This document shows, one piece after another, positions 8,698 to 17,726 of a DNA stretch of 64,000 nt (its first letter is position 1; each line of letters starts with the position of its first letter). Source of the stretch: CALCLY01 sp900552775 (GTDB taxonomy: Bacteria; Bacillota; Clostridia; UMGS1883; UMGS1540). The stretch lies in the NCBI GenBank assembly GCA_937966555.1, contig CALCLY010000016.1, positions 178,343-242,342 of the forward strand, given 5' to 3'. A program made the position numbers and the translations under genes. The notes beneath the pieces were generated by a model that was not told the DNA's origin, did no database searches, and was given only the letters and a program-made list of their open reading frames with translations.

Positions 8698-9080
8698 AAA
8701 ACTATGTGATTAAGGAAGCAGTGTTTCAAAGTATAAAGGGAGCATAACAAAATCGCAATTATCATATGAAGAATAAAAAAATAAGAACTTGAACTTTTGA
8801 CCTTTTTCTGTTATTATATAATCATAAATGTTGGTGCCGATTTGAAGGAATAGTCGAAAAAACTGTCGATGGTTCGAATATCTCTATGGTTCGGCTTTCC
8901 CGGAAAATCGACAAGATTCACTTACTTGAGCTTGTCGATTTTGTTTTATTAAATGTTATTCACCTTTCCTTAAAAGACTCCCTGTCGTCCTGCTATGAAT
9001 ATTCATATAAAGCCTTTGCAATATACAGAGAAGAGTCCCGAAAATATTGCAGAAAATATTACATTCATCGGAAAGTGTGA
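8698..9080 (+). other. Gene-poor stretch with a terminator-like hairpin
   Basis: No convincing gene. It contains a perfect 12-base inverted repeat (8904-8915 with 8931-8942, AAAATCGACAAG) followed by GTTTT, which would work as a terminator in either direction. A 64-codon frame from 8886 lacks a ribosome binding site and resembles nothing I know. Confidence 0.4.
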
Positions 9081-9314
9081 TTGGAAAAACACGCGTATTT
9101 TATACCGGAGACAGAGTATATAATCAACGATTTAAGAGAAGCACACACCGCAAAACATCGCTTTTTGCAGGTAATTTTGTTTGCAGACACCGGGATTATT
9201 GAACGTGTATTGAAATATAATTATGAAAAAGCGCGGCTTTTTAAACCGTATTTCAATCGGCAAACGATTTACAAAGCTTATAAAAAAGGAGAACAGATTT
9301 ATCATGAAGCTTAA
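9081..9314 (+). CDS. Hypothetical 77-residue protein
   Basis: A short frame from a TTG preceded by GGAAAG, ending inside the first codons of the downstream PHP gene (overlap of 11 bases). The product is rich in Tyr, Lys and Ile and contains no motif I recognise. The overlap suggests coupling to the PHP gene. It may also be the 3' end of a decayed larger gene, because the region just upstream has no good start. Confidence 0.35.
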   Translation: MEKHAYFIPETEYIINDLREAHTAKHRFLQVILFADTGIIERVLKYNYEKARLFKPYFNRQTIYKAYKKGEQIYHEA

Positions 9315-10121
9315 ATTTGACAATGATTTACACATCCACAGTAAGCTATCTTTATGTTCGGATGACCCGCTGCAAACGTGTGAAAGAATATTGAAATATG
9401 CGGCGGAAAATAACCTGAGCACAATTTGTGTTACAGACCATTTTTGGGACGATAACGTTCCGTGCGACTCCGAATGGTATCGTATACAGAACTATGCGCA
9501 TATTGCCGCTTCAAAGCCATTGCCGCAGAGTGAAGGGAATAGAGTGAAGGGAATATTAAATTTTTATTTGGCTGCGAAACCGAGATGGATAAAAACTTTA
9601 ATATTGCCATCGCAAAAGAAACATTTAATAAATTTGACTTTGTTGTAATACCTCCGACTCATTTTCATATGACCGGGCTTACTATCGATGAGGATATCAA
9701 AACGCCGATGCAAATAGCGGATTTTTGGGTAAAAAAGCTTAATGCATTGCTTGATAAGGATCTGCCGTTTTATAAAATAGGAATTGCTCATCTTACCTGC
9801 CAGCTCATAGCCAACCCGAGAGAAAAATATCTTGAGACAATAAGCTTGCTCAATGAAGCGGATTTGGAAAGTGTGTTTAAAAAGGCGGCGGCAAAAGGAG
9901 TCGGAATAGAATTGAATTCGTGCGATATGAATTACAGTGCCAATGAAAAGGAAATAATTCTGAGACCTTATATGATCGCAAAACGCATGGGGTGTAAATT
10001 CTATTTCGGCAGCGATGCGCACCACCCGGACGAGCTTGACGCGGCAAAAGGAATTTTTGAAAGAGCAATAGATGATTTAAAGCTTGAAGAAGGCGACGGA
10101 TTTGCACTAAAGAGGGGATAA
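9304..10121 (+). pseudogene. PHP-domain phosphoesterase broken by a 14-bp tandem duplication
   Basis: The gene starts at ATG 9304 after AGGAG and encodes DLHIHSKLSLCSDDP, the first PHP metal-binding motif, then VTDHFWDD. At 9527-9554 the 14-base unit AGAGTGAAGGGAAT occurs twice in tandem and shifts the frame. Removing one copy restores a continuous protein reading NIKFLFGCETEMD across the junction. It then continues with PPTHFHM and, near the end, FGSDAHHPDE, the last metal-binding motif. The intact form would be about 267 residues, like histidinol-phosphatase-type PHP hydrolases. The substrate is unknown. Confidence 0.85.
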
Positions 10122-10430
10122 AAAACTTCCTTATGGGGCTGTCGCTAATGCCAACCGACTTTTTAAACAGCCCCGTTTTTTTGCATTCCAAAGTTTTGAG
10201 CCCCGATTATTGTAAAATTATGCTCAATTATTGAATTGTTTTGCAGTAATATCAAAATAATGCTTTGTTATCAACTGCCGGTTGACTCATTTTCTATAAT
10301 ATATTATAATATAAATATATATTAAGTGCATTTTTACAGTAAAATTTATTATTATCATATCAAAATTACATTATTATTTTTGCATGATTTTTATATAAAA
10401 CTCCGCCGCAGCCGAAGGGAAGTGAATATC
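10122..10430 (+). other. Intergenic region before the AraC pair
   Basis: Holds the MITE-related terminator hairpin (10135-10182) and then about 200 very AT-rich bases with many possible -10 elements. No gene is seen. Confidence 0.5.
10135..10182 (+). terminator. Terminator derived from a MITE end
   Basis: GGGGCTGT pairs with ACAGCCCC, followed by GTTTTTTT. The 50 bases here (ACTTCCTT to ACAGCCCC) match the right end of the element at 1888-2205, so a solitary element end appears to serve as the terminator of the PHP gene. Confidence 0.7.
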
Positions 10431-11231
10431 ATGTCAATATGGGTTCAGAAAAAAAACTATAGCAAACGTATTTACAAATACATGCCCGGTACACATGCTC
10501 ACCCTTTTTATGAGCTTTACTATCTTAAAAGCGGTTCGAGAACATACACCACGGATAACGGCAATGAATTTCGTTTTTCCGCGGGCGATTTTGTATGCAT
10601 CCGTCCGGGGACATATCACCTTATGCGCGGAATGGTTTCCGAAAGCGTTATAATAAGATTTGGCGAAAGCGATATTCCGCCGTATCTTGCAAATGACATA
10701 AAGCTGTGTTTTGACAAGCTGATTCTTGTATCCTATCCTCCCGAGCGCACCGCGGAGCTTGAGCTTATGCTTGACAGGATGTTTTCCGATTTTGTGTCTG
10801 TCGGAGCAAACTCCAATTTTACAATGCGGATGCTTTTTAATGTGCTGCTTACAGACATATCACGCCTTATTCACAGCGGCTCATGCTTGCCCCGAAAAGC
10901 CGCTTTTCACGATGCCATCGTAAAAACCGCCGAATATATTGACTCAAATTACGCTTCCACCATAACCGTAGATGAGCTGTCTTCCGTGGCATGCATGAGC
11001 CGCTCGTATTTCTCCAGAACTTTTCATGAAATAACAGGCATGACTGCCGTGGAATATATAAACCGCGCGCGCATAACGGCAGCATGCAAGCTTCTTCTCA
11101 CAACAAACGCCAAGACAAACGAAATAGCCGAAGCGGCGGGATTTTCAAACAACAGTTATTTCTGCCATCTTTTCAAGACACACATCGGCATTACTCCGGG
11201 TGAATACAGAAAAAGCCGCGGAATGAAATGA
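10431..11231 (+). CDS. AraC-family transcriptional regulator with cupin sensor
   Basis: A 266-residue regulator. The N-terminal part (about 15-90) is an AraC-type cupin with HAHPFYELYYLKSG and AGDFVCIRPGTYH. The C-terminal part (about 160-262) holds two helix-turn-helix units, the second with EIAEAAGFSNNSYFCHLFK. The ATG at 10431 follows GAAGGGAAG; the frame is open further upstream but has no site there. It is followed ten bases later by a second AraC gene, so the pair is co-transcribed. Confidence 0.88.
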   Translation: MSIWVQKKNYSKRIYKYMPGTHAHPFYELYYLKSGSRTYTTDNGNEFRFSAGDFVCIRPGTYHLMRGMVSESVIIRFGESDIPPYLANDIKLCFDKLILVSYPPERTAELELMLDRMFSDFVSVGANSNFTMRMLFNVLLTDISRLIHSGSCLPRKAAFHDAIVKTAEYIDSNYASTITVDELSSVACMSRSYFSRTFHEITGMTAVEYINRARITAACKLLLTTNAKTNEIAEAAGFSNNSYFCHLFKTHIGITPGEYRKSRGMK

Positions 11232-11241
11232 GGAAACAGAC

Positions 11242-12018
11242 ATGATTTACGCAACCGAAACCGCAGACATACGTCCATTGCAAAAAGATGAATATTCGAT
11301 TTTATGTACAGCCGATTCCGCTACGGAAAATTTGGTTTTTCTGACATTTTGTCACACTGACCGTCCTCGCAATCCCGAAATCTACGGCAGTATTATTCAA
11401 ATTACATTTAATTCGCATGATATAGCGGAACCAATCCGCAATAACGCCCTTCCGCTTTTTACTCAGCCGTACCGTATAACGCCGCCGGGTGATTCCGCCC
11501 GATTCTGCCTCTATCTGTGCAGAAAAGCCGCTTCGGACAACCCGGCGGATTCGTATCACACACAAATGCTCCATTCGCTTTTGGACGCTCTCTTATCGGA
11601 ACTTACGCAGATTCACTCCGTAGTAAGCCGAGCCGGCGAATTCGGCGAAAAACGCGCATTGATAACAAATGCTATTTCGTACATAGAAACGCATTATTCC
11701 GAAAAACTGTCAATTGAAAAACTTGCAAAAATCGCCTACATGAGCAAATCATACTTCAGCCACTCCTTTAAAGAAATTGTGGGCGAAACTCCGGTAGAAT
11801 ATATAAACCGTCTCAGAATTTCAGCTGCCGTAAAGCTTGTGAGCATGGATAATTTTTCAACTCATGAGCTCGCGGAAAAACTCGGTTTTTCAAGCAACAG
11901 TTATTTTTGCTACACCTTCAAAAAATTCACCGGCATGTCACCGAGACAATTCGGCAAATTTTCGGATTCAACTTTAAGCCTTTCTCCGGAACAAAAAAAC
12001 TTTGGAATAATAATTTGA
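11242..12018 (+). CDS. Second AraC-family regulator, paralogue of the preceding one
   Basis: 258 residues, start ATG after GAGGAAACAG. The C-terminal DNA-binding domain (about 135-240) closely resembles that of the neighbour, with shared words such as SKSYFS, VEYINRLRIS and SNSYFCYTFKKF. The N-terminal half lacks a clear cupin signature and looks diverged. Tandem duplication followed by divergence of the sensor domain is likely. The targets are unknown. Confidence 0.85.
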   Translation: MIYATETADIRPLQKDEYSILCTADSATENLVFLTFCHTDRPRNPEIYGSIIQITFNSHDIAEPIRNNALPLFTQPYRITPPGDSARFCLYLCRKAASDNPADSYHTQMLHSLLDALLSELTQIHSVVSRAGEFGEKRALITNAISYIETHYSEKLSIEKLAKIAYMSKSYFSHSFKEIVGETPVEYINRLRISAAVKLVSMDNFSTHELAEKLGFSSNSYFCYTFKKFTGMSPRQFGKFSDSTLSLSPEQKNFGIII

Positions 12019-12073
12019 CTTAAACTTCTTTTTGTGATATATTTATAATATTATATTAAAAGAGGTGTCTTTT

Positions 12074-12691
12074 ATGAAAGTATTAATGTTAAACGGAAGC
12101 GCGCGCAAAAACGGAAACACATATTCGGCGCTCTCCGAAATAGGCAAAGCATTAAATGAAAACGGTATTGATTTTGAAATAATGAACACGGGCGATCCCG
12201 TGCGTGACTGTATCGGCTGCGGCGGCTGCACCGAAAACGGCTGCAGATTTGACGACGATGCCGTAAATGAATTTATTAAAAAAGCCCGCGCGGCTGACGG
12301 ATTTATATTCGGCACGCCGGTGTACTACGCACATCCGAGCGGAAGAATATTATCCTTTCTCGACAGAGCCTTTTACAGCTCGTCGGCGGCATTTGCGTTC
12401 AAGCCGGCAGCTTCGGTAGCTTGCGCAAGGCGCGGCGGAACAACCGCTTCGTTCGATGCTCTGAACAAGTATTTCGGAATATCGAATATGTTCTGCATAG
12501 GCTCTACATACTGGAACAATATCCATGGCGGCGCGCCGGGTGAAGCTCTCAAAGACGAAGAAGGCTTGCAGACCATGCGCAATCTCGGCCGCAACATGGC
12601 ATATATCTTAAAATGTATGGAGCTCGGAAAGGAAAACGGCATTGAGCCGCCAAAACCCGAACGGACATACAAAACAAGCTTTATAAGATAA
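12074..12691 (+). CDS. NADPH-dependent FMN reductase / flavodoxin-fold iron-sulfur flavoprotein
   Basis: A 205-residue flavodoxin-like protein. It opens MKVLMLNGSARKNGNT, the flavin phosphate loop, followed by a CIGCGGC cluster (about residues 48-54) typical of iron-sulfur flavoproteins, then FGTPVYYAHPSG. It probably uses FMN for two-electron reductions such as quinone or nitro-compound reduction. The ATG at 12074 is spaced correctly from AGAGG; a GTG three codons earlier overlaps that site. Confidence 0.85.
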   Translation: MKVLMLNGSARKNGNTYSALSEIGKALNENGIDFEIMNTGDPVRDCIGCGGCTENGCRFDDDAVNEFIKKARAADGFIFGTPVYYAHPSGRILSFLDRAFYSSSAAFAFKPAASVACARRGGTTASFDALNKYFGISNMFCIGSTYWNNIHGGAPGEALKDEEGLQTMRNLGRNMAYILKCMELGKENGIEPPKPERTYKTSFIR

Positions 12692-12727
12692 ACGTAACGG
12701 GAAGTTAAAAAAGCTTCGGAACGCAGG

Positions 12728-12777
12728 AAAATGGGCTGTTTAAAAAGTCGGTTGACTTTTTAGCCACAGCCCATTTT
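12728..12777. terminator. Bidirectional terminator, MITE-end family
   Basis: An outer 12-base perfect stem (AAAATGGGCTGT with ACAGCCCATTTT) and an inner 9-base stem (TAAAAAGTC with GACTTTTTA) close on GGTT. It lies between the convergent flavin reductase and rubrerythrin genes. Sequence and structure match the element ends at 2168-2205 and 10124-10174, here inverted. Confidence 0.75.
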
Positions 12778-12787
12778 AACATGTTTA

Positions 12788-13333
12788 TCAATAATTCTCC
12801 GCGCGGATTTCAAAATAGCTCTGCGGATGAGCGCACACGGGGCAAACCTCGGGAGCTTTTATGCCGACAACAATATGCCCGCAATTGCGGCATTCCCAAA
12901 CCTTAACCTCGCTTTTTTCAAACACCTTTGCATTCTCAACGTTTGAAAGCAGCGCGCGGTAGCGCTCCTCATGCGTTTTCTCGATTGCCGCAACCAGGCG
13001 GAATTTTTCCGCAAGCTCCGTAAAGCCTTCCTCCTCCGCGGTTTTTGCAAAGCCGTCGTACATATCGGTCCATTCATAGTTTTCGCCTTCTGCGGCAGAG
13101 AGCAGATTTTCCGCGGTATCGCCTATGGCGGACAGCTCTTTAAACCACATCTTCGCGTGCTCCTTCTCATTGTCGGCGGTTTTCAGAAACAGAGCCGCAA
13201 TCTGCTCAAATCCCTGTTTCTTCGCAACGCTCGCAAAAAAAGTGTATTTGTTTCTCGCCTGCGATTCTCCCGCAAATGCCGCCTCAAGATTTTTTTCTGT
13301 TTTTGTACCCGAATACTTATTTTTCTGTTTCAT
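12788..13333 (-). CDS. rbr: Rubrerythrin
   Basis: A 181-residue peroxide-scavenging protein. An N-terminal ferritin-like diiron domain carries the glutamates in NLEAAFAGESQARNKY, DNEKEH and a later EKTHEERY. The C-terminal rubredoxin-like zinc ribbon has CRNCG and CPVCAHPQSYF. In anaerobes it reduces hydrogen peroxide with electrons from NAD(P)H:rubredoxin systems. It has its own promoter and is monocistronic. Confidence 0.95.
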   Translation of the reverse strand: MKQKNKYSGTKTEKNLEAAFAGESQARNKYTFFASVAKKQGFEQIAALFLKTADNEKEHAKMWFKELSAIGDTAENLLSAAEGENYEWTDMYDGFAKTAEEEGFTELAEKFRLVAAIEKTHEERYRALLSNVENAKVFEKSEVKVWECRNCGHIVVGIKAPEVCPVCAHPQSYFEIRAENY

Positions 13334-13374
13334 ATCATACCTCCGTATTAAAATATTATGCTCAGCACAGCTTC

Positions 13375-13404
13375 ATTTTATCACATCAAAGCTTATATTG
13401 TCAA
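13375..13404 (-). promoter_or_regulatory. Promoter of rubrerythrin
   Basis: Minus-strand TTGACA and TAAAAT with an 18-base spacer, about 40 bases before the rbr start. No PerR-like palindrome is seen here, unlike at 52472. Confidence 0.65.
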
Positions 13405-13421
13405 GTTCACAAATTATTTAC

Positions 13422-13450
13422 TTGTATTTGCCGATAAAGGCGTGTATAAT
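13422..13450 (+). promoter_or_regulatory. Promoter of the DUF5685 operon
   Basis: TTGTAT, 17-base spacer, TATAAT, followed by GGAGGG and the TTG start at 13475, so the leader is very short. Confidence 0.65.
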
Positions 13451-13474
13451 ATAGCTGTGTACGGAGGGATTTAC

Positions 13475-14323
13475 TTGTTCGGATACGTAAACATATATAA
13501 AGACGATTTGAAAATACGCGATTATAATATGTACCGCGCCGTGTACTGCGGCGTATGCGAATCGTGCGGAAAAAATCTTTCGTTTTTTTCGCGCTTTGCA
13601 TTAAGCTATGACATAACTTTTCTGGCTCTTGTTCTCTCCGCGTGCGATGATGAAGAATACAAAATTATTTCAAAACGCTGTGCGGCTCATCCGGCAAACA
13701 AAAGGGCAATTGTCTGTGACAACCGCGCCGTTGACTATGCAGCGTGCGTCGGCGCCATGCTGACATACCTTAAGTTTGAAGATGATTTTCGTGACGACAA
13801 AAGTCCGAAAGCGCTTTTTGCGATGCTTTGGATGCACCGTGCCGCAAGGCGCGCAAGAAAAAGACTGCCGAAGCTTTACGAAGTTATCAGGCAAAATCTT
13901 TCCTGTCTTTCAAAGCTTGAAAGTGAAAACTGCCAAGATGCCGACAAAGCCGCAGACACGTTTGCAAAAATTCTTGCCTGCTGCATGACCCCGGATTTTG
14001 TATCTGAGGAAAACCGCCGCCAGCTATACTGGCTCGGCTACTACACCGGCAGATGGATTTATCTTATCGATGCCGTAAATGATCTTAAGGAAGACATAGA
14101 GCGTAAACGCTACAATCCGTACAAATCGCGTTTTTCTTCTCTTGCGGACGCTGCCGCATCTCTTGAAACATCGCTCACCTTAACGCTTCAAAGCGCAGCC
14201 GCCGCATATGAGCTTTTGGACATAAAGCGCGGACGCGCAGTTTTGGACAATATATTATATAAAGGACTGCTTTTTAGGCAAGACTCTGTTTTGAAAGGAA
14301 AAGACACAAATGAATCCTTATAA
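13475..14323 (+). CDS. DUF5685 family protein
   Basis: A 282-residue protein starting at TTG after GGAGGG, which gives the family N-terminus FGYVNIYKDDLKIRDY and the CGVCESCGK cysteine cluster near residues 26-34. Further cysteines and a largely helical, charged body follow. A WLGYYTGRWIYLIDAVNDL segment near residue 190 is typical. Function is unknown. It overlaps the next gene, a J-domain protein, by 14 bases, and a membrane protein follows, so the three probably act together. Confidence 0.8.
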   Translation: MFGYVNIYKDDLKIRDYNMYRAVYCGVCESCGKNLSFFSRFALSYDITFLALVLSACDDEEYKIISKRCAAHPANKRAIVCDNRAVDYAACVGAMLTYLKFEDDFRDDKSPKALFAMLWMHRAARRARKRLPKLYEVIRQNLSCLSKLESENCQDADKAADTFAKILACCMTPDFVSEENRRQLYWLGYYTGRWIYLIDAVNDLKEDIERKRYNPYKSRFSSLADAAASLETSLTLTLQSAAAAYELLDIKRGRAVLDNILYKGLLFRQDSVLKGKDTNESL

Positions 14324-14945
14324 AGTTCTCGGCGTTCCCGAAGGCGCGGACGCGGAAACAATAAAAAAAGCTTATTATGAGCTTGTAAAAAAATATCACC
14401 CCGACAAATACGTAAACAATCCTCTTAAAGATCTTGCAGAGGAAAAACTCAAAGAAATAAACAAGGCATACGAAATGCTCACGTCCGGCAAATCAACGCA
14501 AAATTCGTCTTCAACCTCCGGCTACCACACATACGGCAGCGGATATTCGGGCGGAAATGCCTACTCCGGTTCATACTCCGGCGGCACAAAATATATAGAC
14601 GTGCGAAACTTAATTTCCGCCGGCAGGCTTGACGACGCTGAAAATCTGCTTAATACCAAAGATAAATCAAGCGCCGAATACAGCTATCTTATGGGGCTTA
14701 TAAGCCTTCGCCGCGGTTACCATGACGCTGCCGTGCGCTATTTTGACAAAGCCATCGCGCGCGACCCTTCAAATCTTGAATACAGATTCGCCAGAAACAA
14801 TATAAACACACGCACAGGCGGCTACAGAGACGTTTCGTACGGGAGCGGCAATTCAGGCTGTTCAACATGCGACTGCTGCTCGTCTCTCATGTGCGCCGAC
14901 TGCTGCTGCGAATGTATGGGCGGCGACCTTATCCCGTGCTGCTGA
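14310..14945 (+). CDS. J-domain protein with cysteine-rich C-terminus
   Basis: 211 residues. Residues 1-60 form a J-domain with the HPD triplet (KKYHPDKY) that stimulates Hsp70 ATPase. A Gly/Ser/Tyr-rich linker (about 65-92) follows, then a TPR-like helical segment (about 95-160, with AVRYFDKAIARDPSN). The last 30 residues hold about twelve cysteines in pairs and triplets. This is not DnaJ itself: the zinc-finger region is absent. The cysteine tail may bind metal or be lipid-modified, and this is inference. Confidence 0.85.
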   Translation: MNPYKVLGVPEGADAETIKKAYYELVKKYHPDKYVNNPLKDLAEEKLKEINKAYEMLTSGKSTQNSSSTSGYHTYGSGYSGGNAYSGSYSGGTKYIDVRNLISAGRLDDAENLLNTKDKSSAEYSYLMGLISLRRGYHDAAVRYFDKAIARDPSNLEYRFARNNINTRTGGYRDVSYGSGNSGCSTCDCCSSLMCADCCCECMGGDLIPCC

Positions 14946-15004
14946 TATAATCGTACAGCATCTTATTGATTTATGCCGGCTTAAGCGGCGGAACGGAGAT
15001 TATT

Positions 15005-15484
15005 ATGAAAAACAATATTTCTCAGAAAACCGCATTCTGCGGTGTTTCAATCGCGATAAGCGTAATGCTTATGGGACTGACGGCGGTTTTCACGCTTAAC
15101 AAAGTGTTTTTTGCCGCCGTATCGAGCGCGGTTTTCCCTCTTATTGCAATAAGGTTTGACAGAAAAACGGCATGGATTGCTCTTGCTGCCGCGGTTCTTC
15201 TTATATTTATTCTTCTGCCCGATAAACTCGGAGCGGCATTTTACGCGCTTCTCGGAATTTACTCTGTCTTGAAAGGCATAATAGAAAGCCGCTGCAATCT
15301 TCCGCGCGAGCTTACGGAAAAAGCAATTTGCTACGTAATCGCCGCAGCGTTTACAATTATTTTTGTACACCCGAATTTTTTTGCCGTGCTTTATCTGCTG
15401 CTTTTCGGCGCAGCTGCTTTTGCGGTTTATGACATTGCGCTTACATATGCAATATCATTTTTAAACGCACGGCTGCCGAGGTAA
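15005..15484 (+). CDS. Membrane protein of unknown function, third gene of the DUF5685 operon
   Basis: 159 residues with about five hydrophobic segments (roughly 12-32, 36-50, 56-72, 76-90 and 108-150). The ATG at 15005 follows CGGAGA; an ATG 13 codons upstream has no site. Spacing of 59 bases from the J-domain gene suggests one transcript. No family recognised. Confidence 0.65.
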   Translation: MKNNISQKTAFCGVSIAISVMLMGLTAVFTLNKVFFAAVSSAVFPLIAIRFDRKTAWIALAAAVLLIFILLPDKLGAAFYALLGIYSVLKGIIESRCNLPRELTEKAICYVIAAAFTIIFVHPNFFAVLYLLLFGAAAFAVYDIALTYAISFLNARLPR

Positions 15485-15547
15485 AACAAAGAGTCTTTAA
15501 AAAAGCATAGACCGCATAAAGCAATAATTTTCTAAATCCTCAAAAAG

Positions 15548-15590
15548 GGCGGAGCAAAACAAAATTGTTTTGCTCCGCCATCATTTTTTA
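15548..15590. terminator. Bidirectional terminator between the DUF5685 operon and glnN
   Basis: A 15-base perfect stem (GGCGGAGCAAAACAA with its complement, 15548-15579) with T-rich flank ATCATTTTTT on the plus side and A-rich flank giving T residues on the minus side. Confidence 0.8.
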
Positions 15591-15614
15591 TAGTACAAAT
15601 ATTTCAGGGGCTTT

Positions 15615-17708
15615 TTATTGAACGCTGAAAAGCAAGTCTCCGTATGTCGGGAACGGCCAGTACTTCTTGGCAACAATAAGCTCCGCTTCGTCTGCCGTTG
15701 CACGGATTTCCTGCATAATGGGCAGAATATCGTTTTTATAGCTCTTTGCATTCTCGGCAATATCTTCTATTTCGCGAACGGCAATAAGTGCTTCGTCCAA
15801 AGCTGCAACCTTGTCATAAAGAACCTTTGTCATGAGCGACAGGCGCTGAATCATAGAGACCTCAAAGTCTGACGCAAGATCGGGTGAAATCGCCTTCTTG
15901 TTTGCGGCAGTTTCCGAAAGTTCCGAAACATATGCCATGATTGCCGGAATGATATCTTTTTTCACCATTTCGCTCATTGTCATAGCTTCAATATTGATTG
16001 TTTTTGAATATTCCTCAAGCACAATTTCATATCTTGAGTGAACCTCGGATTCAGTATAAATACCGTATTTTGTGAAAAGATCTATATTCTTTTTGCTTAT
16101 GTAATAAGGCAATGCGTCAGCTGTTGTCTTAAGGTTCAAAAGACCGCGTTTCTCGGCTTCTTCTACCCATTCATCGGAATAGTTGTTTCCGTTGAATATA
16201 ATTCTCTCATGCTCTTTTAACGATGTTTTTAATATAGAATTAAGCTCTGCGTCAAAGTCTTTTGCATTTTCAAGCTTTGTTGCAAAATCATCAAGCGTTT
16301 CGGCAACAATAGTGTTAAGCATGATATTCGGGCATGCCAGCGAGAATGTGGAACCGAGCATACGGAACTCAAACTTGTTGCCCGTAAACGCAAACGGGGA
16401 TGTACGGTTACGGTCTGTAGTATCTCTGAAGAATGTGGGAAGAACCTTTGCGCCTATTTTAAGCTCGCTTGCGTCTTCTCTTACGTATATTTCGTTATGC
16501 TCAAGCGCCATAAGTATATCCGTAAGCTCTTCTCCGAGGAACATTGAAATAATTGCCGGAGGCGCTTCGGAAGCTCCGAGTCTGTGGTCGTTTCCGGCGC
16601 TTGCAACAGATATTCTCAAAAGATCCTGATGCTTGTCAACAGCCACTATAACAGCCGTCAGGAACAGCAAAAACTGCGCGTTTTCTTCGGGCGTTTTGCC
16701 GGGATTCAAAAGGTTTTCGCCGGTGTTTGTTGAAAGCGACCAGTTGTTGTGCTTACCGCTTCCGTTTATCATCGCAAACGGCTTTTCGTGAAGCAGACAA
16801 GCCATTCCGTGACGGTTTGCAACGGTTTTTAAATACTCCATTGTCAGCTGATTCTGATCCGTTGCAATGTTTGTGGAGGTAAATATGGGAGCCAGCTCGT
16901 GCTGAGCGGGGGCAACCTCGTTATGCTCCGTTTTTGCATAAACGCCGAGTTTCCAGAGCTCCTCATCAAGGTCTGCCATGAAAGCCTGAACACGCGGCTT
17001 TAATGTGCCGAAATAATGATCGTCTTTCTGCTGATCCTTTGGTGACCGCGCACCGAAAAGCGTTCTGCCGCAATATACCAGGTCGCGTCTTTTGTCGTAC
17101 ATATCTTTGTCAATGAGGAAATACTCCTGCTCCGCTCCGACAGTTGAATCAACTCTTGTTGCGGTTGTGTTTCCGAAAAGTCTTAAAATACGGAGAGCCT
17201 GCTTGTTTACAACCTCCATTGATTTTAAAAGCGGAGTTTTTTTATCGAGCGCTTCGCCGCCGTATGAACAAAACGCTGTAGGAATACAAAGTGTATTGCC
17301 TTTAATAAACGCATACGATGTGGGGTCCCACGCCGTGTAGCCTCTTGCCTCAAAAGTTGCTCTCAGTCCGCCGGACGGGAACGATGACGCGTCAGGCTCG
17401 CCCTTTACAAGGTCTTTACCCGTAAATTCCATTATAACCGAACCCTCGCCGTCCGGAGAAAGAAAACTGTCGTGTTTCTCGGCTGTTATGCCCGTCATGG
17501 GCTGGAACCAGTGCGTAAAATGCGTTGCGCCGTTTTCAACCGCCCAGTCCTTCATAACGCTTGCAACAATATTTGTAACCGACGGGTCAAGCCTTTTGCC
17601 CTCTTTTATTGTTTTTCTGAGTGCCTTGTATGTTTCCTTCGGCAGTCTCTCTTTCATAGTTTTGTCGTTAAACACCATCGTGCCGAACAATTCGGGTATT
17701 TTACTCAT
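15615..17708 (-). CDS. glnN: Glutamine synthetase type III
   Basis: A 697-residue enzyme making glutamine from glutamate, ammonia and ATP. The length and N-terminus (IPELFGTMVFND) are those of GSIII rather than GSI. Recognisable parts are GAEQEYFLID, NEVAPAQHELAP, NGSGKHNNWSLST (ATP/Glu binding) and a late EFRMLGS. Start ATG follows AGGAGG. It is preceded by a consensus promoter and a terminator-like hairpin, so expression is probably attenuated according to nitrogen supply. Confidence 0.95.
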   Translation of the reverse strand: MSKIPELFGTMVFNDKTMKERLPKETYKALRKTIKEGKRLDPSVTNIVASVMKDWAVENGATHFTHWFQPMTGITAEKHDSFLSPDGEGSVIMEFTGKDLVKGEPDASSFPSGGLRATFEARGYTAWDPTSYAFIKGNTLCIPTAFCSYGGEALDKKTPLLKSMEVVNKQALRILRLFGNTTATRVDSTVGAEQEYFLIDKDMYDKRRDLVYCGRTLFGARSPKDQQKDDHYFGTLKPRVQAFMADLDEELWKLGVYAKTEHNEVAPAQHELAPIFTSTNIATDQNQLTMEYLKTVANRHGMACLLHEKPFAMINGSGKHNNWSLSTNTGENLLNPGKTPEENAQFLLFLTAVIVAVDKHQDLLRISVASAGNDHRLGASEAPPAIISMFLGEELTDILMALEHNEIYVREDASELKIGAKVLPTFFRDTTDRNRTSPFAFTGNKFEFRMLGSTFSLACPNIMLNTIVAETLDDFATKLENAKDFDAELNSILKTSLKEHERIIFNGNNYSDEWVEEAEKRGLLNLKTTADALPYYISKKNIDLFTKYGIYTESEVHSRYEIVLEEYSKTINIEAMTMSEMVKKDIIPAIMAYVSELSETAANKKAISPDLASDFEVSMIQRLSLMTKVLYDKVAALDEALIAVREIEDIAENAKSYKNDILPIMQEIRATADEAELIVAKKYWPFPTYGDLLFSVQ

Positions 17709-17726
17709 TTTATCTCATCCTCCTTG

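Noticed and set aside
8886..9080. 64-codon plus-strand frame
   Set aside because: It crosses a terminator-like inverted repeat, has no ribosome binding site, and resembles no protein I know.
13375..13404. PerR box at the intact rubrerythrin promoter
   Set aside because: No palindrome comparable to the one at 52472-52495 is present around this promoter.
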